DNA of 64,000 bases. It comes from Streptomyces sp. NBC_01465 (GTDB lineage: Bacteria > Actinomycetota > Actinomycetes > Streptomycetales > Streptomycetaceae). This document shows, piece after piece, positions 40,973-49,789 of this stretch. The position numbers were made by a program, and so were the translations under genes. The DNA lies in contig NZ_CP109467.1 of NCBI RefSeq assembly GCF_036227325.1, positions 8,680,001 to 8,744,000 on the forward strand, written 5' to 3'. Numbering within the stretch: the first letter of the stretch is position 1; each line of letters begins with the position of its first letter. Below the pieces are notes generated by a model. That model saw only the letters and a list, made by a program, of their open reading frames with translations, searched no databases and was not told the DNA's origin.

Positions 40973-41461
40973 ATGATGGGAAACAAGCAGGACCTGCTCG
41001 ACGGCGCCAAGCAGTGCCTCATCGAGCGCGGCTGGGCACGAACCACCGTCCGTGACATCGCAACCGCCGCCGGCGTCAGCCACGCCGCCATTGGCTACCA
41101 CTTCGGCTCACGCGAAGCCCTACTCACCCAGGCACTGGTCGAGGCGGTCGACGAACTCGACGCCGCCCTCGCCGCCAGCCCCGGCGCGACCGACCCGCAA
41201 GAACGCTGGCAGGCACTGATCGACAGCTTCACCACCCACCGGGCACTATGGGTCGCCCAACTGGAGGCCGTCGTCCAGGCCGAACGCTCCCAGACAGTGC
41301 GCGAGCACCTCGCCGAGGGCCAACGACGGGCGCGCGAAGGCCTCGGCGGATCAGTCCCCCTCGCCCTTCTCGGCGGCCTCATGCTGCAATGGCTGGTCGA
41401 CCCCGACAACGCCCCCACCGGCACGCAAGTCATCGACGGCCTCCGCGACCTCACCCAGTGA
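40973..41461 (+). CDS. TetR-family transcriptional regulator (short)
   Basis: A 162-residue regulator. HTH: CLIERGWARTTVRDIATAAG and AAIGYHFGSREALLTQAL. The ligand domain is shorter than usual (about 190 residues total is typical): EGQRRAREGLGG is followed immediately by SVPLALLGGLMLQWLVDP, as if a middle helix were deleted. It is divergent from the FAD monooxygenase. Probably still DNA-binding, but ligand response may be altered. No frameshift is evident. Confidence 0.85.
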   Translation: MMGNKQDLLDGAKQCLIERGWARTTVRDIATAAGVSHAAIGYHFGSREALLTQALVEAVDELDAALAASPGATDPQERWQALIDSFTTHRALWVAQLEAVVQAERSQTVREHLAEGQRRAREGLGGSVPLALLGGLMLQWLVDPDNAPTGTQVIDGLRDLTQ

Positions 41462-41730
41462 TGCGAGAACCACACGGTGCACACCACCCGCGAACACAGA
41501 CTCCGCAACCGGCGACCTCATCCGGGGTCGCGCCACCACCGCACCCGACGCCAACTCGCCTGACAGGCAAGGCAATCTGAGCGAGGGTTGGACCGTGCCT
41601 CAAGCGGATACTCACCCATGCGCGGAGAAGTCACACAGAGGACACCAGCAGAATGCCGGGCAGCGGCGGGCACTGCTCTGGACTACTCAGGCTGACGGGT
41701 TCTGTCCGTACCTCCGTGAAGTCGGTGGTG

Positions 41731-42150
41731 TCAGGAGCTTTGCGGAGTAGGCCAGGGTCGGCCGTCAGGTGCCTGGCCGGGGCGGCCGGCGAGGACGTAG
41801 TCGCGGTAGCCGTCGCCAGCCATGGACTGGTTCACCCAGCGTTCGCGCACGGCTCCAGTTCGGTCTGCGGCAGCGTCCAGTGCGGCAGCTGGGTCGCTAG
41901 TGGTTGCGACCAGGAGGCCGAAGTCCTCTTCCTCCGCATCGAACAGCGGAGGAAGAGAAACCAGGTCGTAGGTCTGGGGTTCGGTGTCGAGAACGGCGTG
42001 GAGGTAGATCTCGTAGTTGCCCTCGGCGGGCCGTACCTCGACGTAGGAGACACCAATCCGGTCGGGAGATTCGGATGGCCCGAGGAGCTGCTCGATGGCA
42101 CGTCCCCGCTTGAGGACACTGAGGAGGAATGGCCCTGCCAGGTATTGCAC
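41731..42150 (-). CDS. Hypothetical protein, possible immunity-type protein
   Basis: A 139-residue acidic protein: MQYLAGPFLLSVLKRGRAIE, then RIGVSYVEVRPAEGNYEIYL and FDAEEEDFGLLVATTSDPAA. Codon bias is normal for coding sequence. The family is not recognised. Its compact size, acidity and position beside another unknown small acidic protein and a barstar-like gene suggest a contact-toxin immunity or antitoxin-like role, but this is guesswork. It is divergent from the gene at 42241. Confidence 0.6.
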   Translation of the reverse strand: MQYLAGPFLLSVLKRGRAIEQLLGPSESPDRIGVSYVEVRPAEGNYEIYLHAVLDTEPQTYDLVSLPPLFDAEEEDFGLLVATTSDPAAALDAAADRTGAVRERWVNQSMAGDGYRDYVLAGRPGQAPDGRPWPTPQSS

Positions 42151-42240
42151 GTCGCAACACTAGGGGCTTTCCGTGACTGGTGGTTCCCTTCGCCTGTCCC
42201 TGGTGCGCGCCTGGTGAGCGGCAGGTGACAGGCTTGCGGG

Positions 42241-42864
42241 ATGCTGATCGAGGGATACGACGACGGCCCGTTGGCTGCCGGGGAGTGTCTGCTGACTCGC
42301 CCCGGGTTCTGGTCGAATTACCTGCTGGAGTTTTGCGCTGGCGGGACGGATGTTGAGCGTGCTGCCCCGGAGTGGTTCGGCGATGACGGCGCTGATACCG
42401 AAGCCTTGTCCGAGACCCTCATGGACCCCGAATGGTGGCCTGTGTTCCGGGTGCCTGCCTCGGCTGGTCCCGGAATCGTCGTGGTGTACCGCAACTTGGT
42501 CGGCGACTACCGCACCGACTTCCTGCTCGTCCCCGAAGGTCAGAGCGGCGTACAACGGATCACCGGCTGGGAGGGGGAATTGTCGGGAACAGGGCTGATG
42601 TGGCAAGACCTGGTGAACATGGCGGACAATCCAGCACCCGGGGCGGTCGGGGTCGAGGACTGCGCCGCCCGCCTCCTTCTGGTCCTGCCCCTCCTAGGCG
42701 ATCCCGACGTTCCGGACGGTGCCTCTGGGCGGGTGAGCGCCGCCCTTGCCGCAGTCGGAGTCCCGCAAGGCGCCGCGTCCAACACGGCGGACTACCTACT
42801 CGCTCGCCTGACGGACAGATCGTGGCACGATCCCACATGGGGTTCACCCCTGAGCGGTAGTTGA
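42241..42864 (+). CDS. Hypothetical acidic protein, possible immunity-type protein
   Basis: A 207-residue acidic protein starting MLIEGYDDGPLAAGEC, with EWWPVFRVPASAGPGIVVVY and DYRTDFLLVPEGQSG in the middle. Codon bias is typical of a real gene. It resembles SUKH- or Imm-type immunity proteins in style (acidic, single-domain, W-rich), but no family is firmly recognised. It sits between an unknown small gene and decayed transposon sequence, and no toxin gene is in the window. Confidence 0.65.
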   Translation: MLIEGYDDGPLAAGECLLTRPGFWSNYLLEFCAGGTDVERAAPEWFGDDGADTEALSETLMDPEWWPVFRVPASAGPGIVVVYRNLVGDYRTDFLLVPEGQSGVQRITGWEGELSGTGLMWQDLVNMADNPAPGAVGVEDCAARLLLVLPLLGDPDVPDGASGRVSAALAAVGVPQGAASNTADYLLARLTDRSWHDPTWGSPLSGS

Positions 42865-42906
42865 ACCTGCCCCCGGACGGCCGACCACGACCGAGATGAT
42901 CTTCGC

Positions 42907-43126
42907 GTGGCTGGTGTGATCACGGCGTCTGAGCCGTCTTGGATAGGCCCGTTCAGCGGGCTGAGCCCCGCGCTGCTTCGGCAAATTGGTGGCCGCTGTG
43001 AGGCGTGAGACCGCGGCCGGGCTCCACCGCGGTCGGCCCTGGGGGCTCCTGCTTGAGGATCGCATTCTGCTCGTCACGGTTTACTGACGAACGAACTTGA
43101 CGATGCGTCAGATGGCTCCGGGTCAG
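42907..43126 (+). pseudogene. N-terminal remnant of an IS5-type transposase
   Basis: From GTG 42907 the reading is AGVITASEPSWIGPFSGLSP, then a TGA. Coding character resumes as GRPWGLLLEDRILLVTVY, a stop in place of Trp, and RTNLTMRQMAP. These are the N-terminal phrases of streptomycete IS5-family (DDE_Tnp_4) transposases. At about 43126 the sequence switches to an unrelated gene fragment. Several stops make it dead. Confidence 0.75.
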
Positions 43127-43222
43127 GCATCAACATCTACGAACTCGGCGAGGACGGCCTCATCCAGGACGCCAAGGCGTACTTCAACCAGGCCGTCTTC
43201 CAGGTCCAGCTCGCCGACTAGG
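43127..43222 (+). pseudogene. C-terminal fragment of an NTF2/SnoaL-like protein
   Basis: GINIYELGEDGLIQDAKAYF then NQAVFQVQLAD and TAG reads as the last two strands of an ester-cyclase/SnoaL-like domain. No start or upstream part remains; it is fused to the IS5-type remnant. The fold call rests on about 30 residues only. Confidence 0.5.
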
Positions 43223-43466
43223 CCCGAACCGTGGCCTCCGGTGCGGGCTTTCAAGGATAGGCAGTACGAGCTCGTACCGGGGGCGCACCCCGGCCCACCG
43301 CGATACCCGGAGAAAACGACACGCATCGGAATTTTCATGAGAACCTGACCCAACTTCGTCACAAGGCCAGCGACAGATTCCCGTTCATCCGTCCGCACTT
43401 CATGAATTGTGGGTTCACCGGCTTTAAGGTCCCCCACCGCTGGTTGGTGCGGGGGCCTCGATGACA

Positions 43467-44554
43467 TTACTGAGCTTGAACTCGTGAAGTCGTCGGGTTG
43501 AGGGATAGGCCGGTTCCGGCAAGGCATCCGTCGATGAGGTCGCTGCGGTACTGGATCGTGCGCAGGCCGCGCCGGACGGTCTGGACCAGGTGGTCTGGGC
43601 TGGTGAAAGCAACGTTGCTGAGCCAGCCGCGCCGCAGCAGGGACCAGATGCCCTCGACCGGGTTGAGATCCGGTGCGTAGGACGGCAGTTGGTAGACGGT
43701 CAGCCAGTCCCGATCGGCGGTCCACCTGCGGAGCCGAACGTCGAGGTGCACGTTCAGGTTGTCCCAGATGAGCACGATCGGGCCGCCGAGTTGTTGGTGA
43801 GCGACCTGTAGCAGGTCGCGGTAGTCGGTCCAGGCGAAGGACTTGCGCCCGTCGCGCCGGCCGTCGTCGCGGCGGGGCCGGTAGATCAGGCGGGAGCGTT
43901 CGCCTGGTTTGTAGCAGGTCAGGGCGGCGATGGAGACGCGTCGGCGGGAGCGGCCACGGACCCGGATGACGGGGGTGTGCCCGCGTCGGGCCCACGTGCG
44001 GGCGATCGGCGGCGTCATCGAGAAGCCGGACTCGTCCTCGAAGACGATCCAGGCGTCGAGCGCCGCCGCGGTGTTTCCACCAGCGGCCAGGTCTCCTTCA
44101 CCCAGCCAGTGATCGCCTCATCGTCACGCTCAAGGGCCCGTCTGGCCGGAATCTGACAGGAGAAACCGTGGCGGATCAGTAGCTTGCGCACACCCTGGAT
44201 GGTGTAGCTCTTGTGGAAACGGCGGCCGATCACGGTCTTCACGCGGGTCAGCGTCCACCGCTGGTCCGGCCAGCCGTGAGCCATGGGCCCCTTGGCCAAC
44301 TCCGCCTCCAGCTGCAGAAATTGGGCCTCGCTTAAGCGTGGCGGGGAGGCCGATCCGACCGAGCGCAGGGCCCGCGGGCCGCCCTTGGCCCACGACCTCC
44401 GCCACCGCTGCACCGACCGGACACTGACCCGCAGATCTTTCGCGATGACCAGGCTCGGCTCGCCACGGGCGAACCGCCCGGCCGCCACCTTCCGGATGCC
44501 CTCGCGGAACTCTCGCCGCTCGTCCGTCAGACCACCGCCCTGCGCGTACCTCAT
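43467..44554 (-). CDS. IS630-family transposase (two overlapping frames)
   Basis: Frame one (44554-44015, 179 codons) carries the HTH part: SLVIAKDLRVSVRSVQRWRR and a winged second HTH through SYTIQGVRKLLIRHGF. Frame two (44018-43467) carries the DDE part: after a frame change near 44075 the reading AAALDAWIVFEDESGFSM gives the first Asp, then VLIWDNLNVHLD (second Asp) and YAPDLNPVEGIWSLLRRG (Glu). Related elements use a programmed -1 frameshift to join the two, so the split may be natural. The intact inverted repeats support an active or recent element. Confidence 0.85.
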
Positions 44555-44618
44555 GACAACGGCATACCGCGAGGATCAACCCCTGTCAGCAGCTACGACA
44601 CCACGAGTTCAGGCTCAG
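43470..44618. mobile_element. IS630-family element inserted at TA
   Basis: The ends match over about 28 bases including the flanking TA: left TACTGAGCTTGAACTCGTGA (43468 on), right, read inward, TACTGAGCCTGAACTCGTGG. The element is flanked by TA on both sides, the usual IS630 duplication. Its right end sits in the stop codon of the AICAR formyltransferase gene, which now ends with codons supplied by the element. Confidence 0.87.
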
Positions 44619-45775
44619 TAGTGGTGGAACAACCGGAGCCCGGTGCGGGTGAGAGCGATCCGATGCTCGCGGCAGGCGTCCTCGACCTCGCTGGAACGGA
44701 TCGATCCACCCGGCTCGGCGATGTAGCCGACGCCATGCCGGTGGGCATGGTCGACGTTGTCGCGGAACGGCAAGGCGCCGTCCGACACGAACGCGACTTC
44801 TCTCAAACCAGTCAGCCATTGCCTGCGCTGGTCGTCAGTCAGCTCGGGTGCGGGTGCGGAGAGTGCTTTCGCCAGCCGAACGTTCTCGTCCGGGGTGAGG
44901 TCGCCCTCGATGAAGCGGATCTGCCAGTTGATCCGGTCCTGGCGCCGGATGTGCGGCTGGAAGGTGAGCGTGCGGGCCGCCGGGTGGCGTCGCAGCCACC
45001 AGGTGTCGGTTTTCGCGCCGGCCAGGCGGGTGCAGTCCACGCGGGACTGCTGGCCTGCGCCGATCCCCAGGGTTGTCCCGCCGCGCAAGAAGCACACGGA
45101 GTTGGACTGGGTGTAGCGCAGGACGGCCAAGCCCAGCAGGAGATCCTCCGCTGCCGTCGCGGGCAGCGAACCGCACACGACGTTGTCCAGCAGCTCGGTG
45201 GAGAGCGTCACCTCGTCGCGTTGCTGGGTTAGCCGCAGGCCGAACATCTCCCGTGTCTCATGTTGAGGGGGCATGAGCGCCTCATCTGCTTCCATGATCA
45301 GGAAACGGCCGTTCTTCTTCCGGCTGAGCGCCGCGACGGTGCCGGGAGCGTAGCCAGGGGCGATGATGCCGTCGCAGACCACACCCGTCAGCAGCTCGGC
45401 GAGTTCGGTGTCGACCGGGTGCGAGACTGCGGCGAAATCGCCGTAGGAGGATCTCGGATCGGCATCGCGGGCACGCAGGTAAGCGCTGGTGAGCGCTCCG
45501 ACACCGTCGCGGTCGATGCTGTAGAGCTCAGCCGTGACGTCATCGACGGGCCCGGCCACCGCCGCGCCGGCCGGCGAGACATGCTTGAAGGAGGCGGCGG
45601 CAGGCCGGTGCAGAGCTCGGGCGGCCTCCAAGACCAGTTGCCAGCTGTTCAGCGCGTCCAGCATGTTGATGTAGGACGGGCTGCCCTGCAGCACGCGAAC
45701 CGGCCACTGCCCAGGGCGTACTGGTGCGACATAGGCAGTGTGTTGCTGCGGGTTGATTCCGTAACGTAGATCCAC
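44615..45775 (-). CDS. Stand-alone AICAR formyltransferase (PurH C-terminal-domain homolog)
   Basis: A 386-residue AICARFT with no IMP cyclohydrolase domain. The GTG start has GGAGG 7 nt upstream. It begins MDLRYGINPQQHTAYV and has the catalytic Lys-His region SFKHVSPAGAAVAG, the conserved RYTQSNSVCF and AFVSDGALPFRDNVD. The family formylates AICAR with 10-formyl-THF; normal PurH is about 520 residues and bifunctional. Its place here, among transposons and away from other pur genes, suggests a role in a specialised pathway or as a captured duplicate. The final Tyr codon and stop come from the IS630 end; the native end was probably ...LRLFHH. Confidence 0.87.
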   Translation of the reverse strand: MDLRYGINPQQHTAYVAPVRPGQWPVRVLQGSPSYINMLDALNSWQLVLEAARALHRPAAASFKHVSPAGAAVAGPVDDVTAELYSIDRDGVGALTSAYLRARDADPRSSYGDFAAVSHPVDTELAELLTGVVCDGIIAPGYAPGTVAALSRKKNGRFLIMEADEALMPPQHETREMFGLRLTQQRDEVTLSTELLDNVVCGSLPATAAEDLLLGLAVLRYTQSNSVCFLRGGTTLGIGAGQQSRVDCTRLAGAKTDTWWLRRHPAARTLTFQPHIRRQDRINWQIRFIEGDLTPDENVRLAKALSAPAPELTDDQRRQWLTGLREVAFVSDGALPFRDNVDHAHRHGVGYIAEPGGSIRSSEVEDACREHRIALTRTGLRLFHHY

Positions 45776-46039
45776 GTCATAGCCTCCTGGGTCAGCTGGA
45801 CATCACTGACGCTGGCGCCCAGGCGGTCGACGCTTACGCGAGAAAACGGCCGCTCCCCGGTGGTTGTCCACCTTCGCCAGTTGCGGCCGGGCAGGATCCT
45901 ACTCGGCATCGCGCCGGGTCGGGGTGCGCTGTCAACTCGCGGCAGTTGCTTCGGTGCGGGCGCGGGTGACGACCAGGTGATAGAGGCTGCTGATGGCTCA
46001 CCACATCCCGCAGGAAAGCGTAGGGAGCCTTTTCCAAGC

Positions 46040-46792
46040 TCACGTTGAAAATTGGTGGGGGACGACTGCCTTCACGATGCCGGTGATCAGGTTGGTGCTG
46101 CAGCGGAGCTTCCGCAAGAGTCGTCAGCCCTTCAGCACGGCAATGGCCTGCTCGCCGACGCAGCGGATCTTGGCGTGACGGCTGTTGTGCCGCCGCTTCC
46201 AGCGGTTGCGTCGGCGGCCCTGGTAGGGGACTCGGATGTGCTGGCCAGTGCCTTGGTACGCCCTTGTCCGCCCAGCACTTCAGTCCCGCGGCGGCGAGCG
46301 CGTCGACGATGCCATGGCTTCGGGCAGCGGTCAGGTCGTGGGTGGCTCCGGGCAGGGCTGGCGATACCCAGAGCAGTCGGCCGAACGGGTCGGTGAGGAC
46401 CTGGATGTTCATGCCGTGCCGCTTGTGTTTTCCCGAATATTAGGGGGTGTCGGCGGCGACCCGATCGATCGGCAGCAACGTGCCGTCCAGGATCACGAAC
46501 GCCTTCGCCCGGGCCGTCTCCATCACCTCCGCCAGGGTCGGTGCAAGAGCGGCCGAGACTTCGATGGCCTCGCGTATGTACCGGTAGGCGATCGCGATAC
46601 CAATTCCGAACCCAGCGGCAAGCTGGGCACAGGTGTCACCGCACCAGAGGTGGCCAGGGCGAGCAGGCCCTGGCGGTCGGTAGGTAGTCATCGCCACCGG
46701 GTACCGAGCTCCCGTCGCCGAACAGCGAGCCGCTCAGTCAGGAGCTGCAGGCCACGGCTGGACAGATCGATCGACGAGGGGTAAGTAAGCAC
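46040..46792 (-). pseudogene. Decayed IS5-family transposase
   Basis: Reading from GTG 46792 (LTYPSSIDLSSRGLQ), the gene shows two frame changes near 46690. It then continues with CAQLAAGFGIGIAIAYRYI and RAKAFVILDGTLLPIDRVAA. A TAA replaces Tyr in ADTP-stop-YSGKHKRHG, followed by MNIQVLTDPFGRLLWVSPAL, a frameshift after CWADKG, and a TGA replacing Trp near the end (VLKG-stop-RLLRKLR). About 250 codons, at least five lesions. Sequence from 45776 to 46039 is probably the element end and shows no gene. Confidence 0.8.
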
Positions 46793-46930
46793 AGGAAGCT
46801 CCTGGCGGGCACGGGCGATCTTGGTCGAGAACGCGTCTACCAGGAGCTTCATCGCTACGTACAGCCCTCGACCCCGAACAGGCGGACGTCGCTGTCAGGT
46901 TGCACGCGAATGCGCCAGGAAGGGTCAGAT

Positions 46931-47503
46931 GTGGCCTCGTTCGATGTAGCCAAGCCGGAGACGCCCTGGGTCATCTTCGGGCCTCGCGAGGCGGTTGAAT
47001 TCGAAGAGCAGATCGCGGCTCTACGAGCTGCGGGTGGTCGGGTGTACGAGGTGCATGCTCGCGATCTGACAGATGAGGCCGGTGTGCTTGACGCCTTTGC
47101 TCGGGCGGTCGGAGTCCCCGGCTATTTCGGCTGGAATTGGGATGCTCTGGTCGACTGCCACGATGACCTCCACGAGGCCGTCACGGGCGGGGTGGGCATC
47201 GTCATGGTTGTCCACGGAGCCGATCTGCTGCTCGGAGCGGATCACCTCAAGGTGTTCATGATGGTGCTCTGCCTCGCAGCAGACCGTGCGAACACCGCGG
47301 TGGATCCGGATGGTGACCTCAGGAATCAGCCCGTGGTGATCGAGCACTTCGTCTTCCTGCTCGACGATGCCCGGGCCGAGGAGTTCGCCGCGGGGATCAA
47401 GGATCCCGACGTTGTCGTCCGTGTGGAGAGTGACTTCCTCACGGTGGCCCTGGACCTTGATGTCTGGCGACCCGAGGCGGCCGGGCGCCCGAAGGTCTCC
47501 TGA
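46931..47503 (+). CDS. Barstar-family protein
   Basis: A 190-residue protein; the GTG at 46931 (ASFDVAKPETPWVIF) has AGGAAGGG upstream and was preferred over ATG 46910. The barstar-like core (about 30-100) includes YEVHARDLTDEAGVLDAFAR, then the hallmark YFGWNWDALVDCHDDL. Barstar binds and inhibits barnase-type RNases. No barnase-like gene is visible in the window, so it is an orphan immunity gene or acts on an incoming toxin. It is larger than classic barstar (about 90 residues), with a C-terminal extension of unknown fold. Confidence 0.85.
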   Translation: MASFDVAKPETPWVIFGPREAVEFEEQIAALRAAGGRVYEVHARDLTDEAGVLDAFARAVGVPGYFGWNWDALVDCHDDLHEAVTGGVGIVMVVHGADLLLGADHLKVFMMVLCLAADRANTAVDPDGDLRNQPVVIEHFVFLLDDARAEEFAAGIKDPDVVVRVESDFLTVALDLDVWRPEAAGRPKVS

Positions 47504-47631
47504 TTCCGGACCGTGCGGGACCTCGTTTGATTCCTCGGTCCAGCCCAGCAACTGGGCTGCTGGCATGTCTGCGTGCATGCCGCCACGGACCCAACCAGGA
47601 GGTTGGAAAAGGCTCACTGAGAGTCCGGTGT

Positions 47632-48405
47632 TTATACCTTGCGCGCGACCACCATGTAGTTCTCGGCCTCAAGGTCGAACGTGCTCAGTTCCGTTTGGAG
47701 TCCGGCCCGGTGCAGCTCGTCTTCGAGTTCCTCGTACCGGTAGGGCCAGCAGGACAGCAGTTCCGAGCGGACAAGAACCAACCCGGTCGCATCAACTCGC
47801 GCGATCGCAATCTCGATGTGGTGCTCCTCCTCCCAATGCGGCGCAATCTCCCAGCGGTAGACCACGACGGCATCGCGACCGTTCCGGCGGACGAGTCGGT
47901 CACTGATCTCCAGCCGGGAACCTCTGGCCCTCACGAGTTCCCAAGTGCGGGATGTGAGTACCAAGCGCCCGCCGGGGCGCAGAAGCCGTGACATCGACTC
48001 CAGAGCAGCACCCCTGCCTGTCGCGCCCGTGGCATGGTGAAGCGAGTTGCCAACGCAGAACACCATGTCGAACGTGTTGTCCTGGAAATGGTCGGGCAAC
48101 TCTTCCCAGTTCGCCCGTACGGCCCGGACGGATGCCCCGAACTCCTCGGACAACTCTGCGGTCCGACGAACCATCGCCTCGCTGGCGTCAGTTGCGACAA
48201 CCTGCATGCCACGATCGGAGAGGCCAACCGCCAGCTGTCCGGTTCCGCACGAACAGTCGAGGACGTGAGCGTTCGACGGCAGGAGATTGAGGACGTCGTC
48301 GAACGACGCAGCGAACTCGGCTGGAGGCAACTTTGCATCCGAGATGAGCCATTCGTACACCTCGGCAAGCACGTCATAGCCCGTCACCACCACTACCTCC
48401 GTCAC
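47632..48405 (-). CDS. Class I SAM-dependent methyltransferase
   Basis: A 257-residue methyltransferase: motif I VLDCSCGTGQLAVGL, motif II VVATDASEAMV, motif post-I/III FDMVFCVGNSLHH, and LRPGGRLVLTSRTWE. It methylates an unidentified small molecule or protein in the cytosol. It is monocistronic, between the barstar-like gene and a gene-free stretch. Glycine/sarcosine-type N-methyltransferase resemblance (NSLHH) is slight; no substrate is proposed. Confidence 0.87.
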   Translation of the reverse strand: MTEVVVVTGYDVLAEVYEWLISDAKLPPAEFAASFDDVLNLLPSNAHVLDCSCGTGQLAVGLSDRGMQVVATDASEAMVRRTAELSEEFGASVRAVRANWEELPDHFQDNTFDMVFCVGNSLHHATGATGRGAALESMSRLLRPGGRLVLTSRTWELVRARGSRLEISDRLVRRNGRDAVVVYRWEIAPHWEEEHHIEIAIARVDATGLVLVRSELLSCWPYRYEELEDELHRAGLQTELSTFDLEAENYMVVARKV

Positions 48406-48900
48406 GCGGCAGACTCACGGCAGGACGTCAGTCCATCAGCGGAGCAAGCCTGGCACCAATGGTTTTCGCAAGGATGGCTCTGACGGTGTTTGTCAGTTGT
48501 CCGTCTGAGTGGATGTCACCGGCTGGTTGGCTGGGAAGTTGTTCGTGAGAAGTGGTTCTGGCTCACATTCCGTGCAGTTGTCACGGAGAGTCAGATATTC
48601 GGAGCCACGCGATGGCGGTCGGGTCTGATGCAGGGTTGGGTGGCTGGTGGCTTATGACGTGATCGGAGAGCGGGTCAATGTGATGCCGGTGCCGTTATGG
48701 GTCACCTCGTGACTGGGGCAGTTGTGGGCCAAAGCAGGGAAGTACGCGGACGCGCCCCCGCCGCGAACATCTCAGCAGCCTGGAACCCGCACACGCTCCC
48801 GGCGGGCCCGCTCGATCGGGGGCGGGCCAACCCATCGGCATCCCTCATGCCACCGGGATACGTCCACCGTCAGGGGCATCGTCACCTCGAACCGAAAGGA
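48406..48900. other. Gene-free stretch, nothing recognised
   Basis: No start-plus-coding pattern holds on either strand across this stretch, and G+C is lower and patchier than around it. It separates the methyltransferase from the end of the racemase/cyclodeaminase operon and may contain worn transposon sequence. Confidence 0.4.
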
Positions 48901-49665
48901 TCAGGAGCGGGTTCGCGCCTCGCGAGGGTGCCACAGGCCGAGTTGGGCGCCGAGTGGCCAGGCCGTCATGGGCTTCGGGCGGGGCGGAGCGTAGGTGCGG
49001 ATCTTGCTCGTGGACAGGCCGAGGCCTGTCAGTGACTCTGCCAGCTTCACGGCGGCGGCCGTTCCGTCGAGGACGGGGACGCCGGCGCGTTCGCGTACCG
49101 CTTCCTCCAGACCTGCCATGCCGCCGCAGCCGAGCACGATCACCTCGGCCCGGTCGTCGCGGACCGCGCGGACGGCCTGTTCCGCGATCTCCTTCACCGC
49201 GCGGTCCGGGTTCTGTTCGAGCTCCAGAACGGGCAGGCCGCTGGCGCGGACCGAGGCGCAGCGGCCGAGCAGGCCGGCCAGCGCGAGACGGTCCTCGATC
49301 TGCGGGACGGCCCGATCCAGTGTGGTGATCACGGAGTACGTACGGCCGATGAGCATGGCCAGGTGGGCGGCCGCCTCGGTGATGTCGACCACTGGGACGT
49401 CGAGCAGTTCCTGCAGACCTTCGCGTCCGTGTTCGCCGAAGCCTGCCTGGATCACGGCGTCGTACGGGCCGTCGTAGGCGAGCACCCGGTCCATGACGGC
49501 CACCGCGGAGAGGTAGCTCTCCATGTTGCCCTCCACGGACGCGGGTCCGAAGTGCGGTGTCAGCGCCTCGATTTCCGTGCCTGGTGCGGCTGCCTGCCGT
49601 GCCCGGGCGGCTATGGCCTCGGTCATGGATTGGGTGGTGTTCACGTTGACGACGAGGACTTTCAC
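48901..49665 (-). CDS. Asp/Glu/hydantoin racemase-family protein
   Basis: A 254-residue protein from GTG 49665 (KVLVVNVNTTQSMTE). The Asp/Glu racemase fold shows two symmetric halves; one catalytic cysteine is in VIVLGCGGMAGLE, while the N-terminal half has VIQAGFGEHGREGLQE, where a cysteine is usual in full racemases. Loss of the first cysteine points to a hydantoin-racemase- or maleate-isomerase-like variant with altered chemistry. Last gene of a reverse-strand group with a cyclodeaminase-like gene and a binding protein. Confidence 0.8.
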   Translation of the reverse strand: MKVLVVNVNTTQSMTEAIAARARQAAAPGTEIEALTPHFGPASVEGNMESYLSAVAVMDRVLAYDGPYDAVIQAGFGEHGREGLQELLDVPVVDITEAAAHLAMLIGRTYSVITTLDRAVPQIEDRLALAGLLGRCASVRASGLPVLELEQNPDRAVKEIAEQAVRAVRDDRAEVIVLGCGGMAGLEEAVRERAGVPVLDGTAAAVKLAESLTGLGLSTSKIRTYAPPRPKPMTAWPLGAQLGLWHPREARTRS

Positions 49666-49789
49666 GGCTGCCTCCGCAGGGTGGTCGTGGAGCTGGGGCG
49701 AACGCTGAGGTGTGTGCTGCCCGCCGACTCGATCCCGGCGAGCGGCGGGCAGCACGTTCAGGGGGCAGGCGCCTCGCGGCGCCGCGCGG

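Larger units (their letters stand above)
42865..43467. other. Gene-free stretch with transposon and gene fragments
   Basis: Contains the IS5-type remnant and the NTF2-like fragment listed separately. A GC-rich imperfect hairpin near 43429-43456 (GGTCCCCCACC pairing with GGTGCGGGGGCC) lies just before the IS630 element and could be a terminator of lost DNA. The rest shows nothing recognisable. Confidence 0.5.

Noticed and set aside
43467..44554. IS630 transposase as a pseudogene
   Set aside because: Its two overlapping frames are the normal arrangement for members that use programmed frameshifting, and its inverted repeats are intact, so it was called as a gene.
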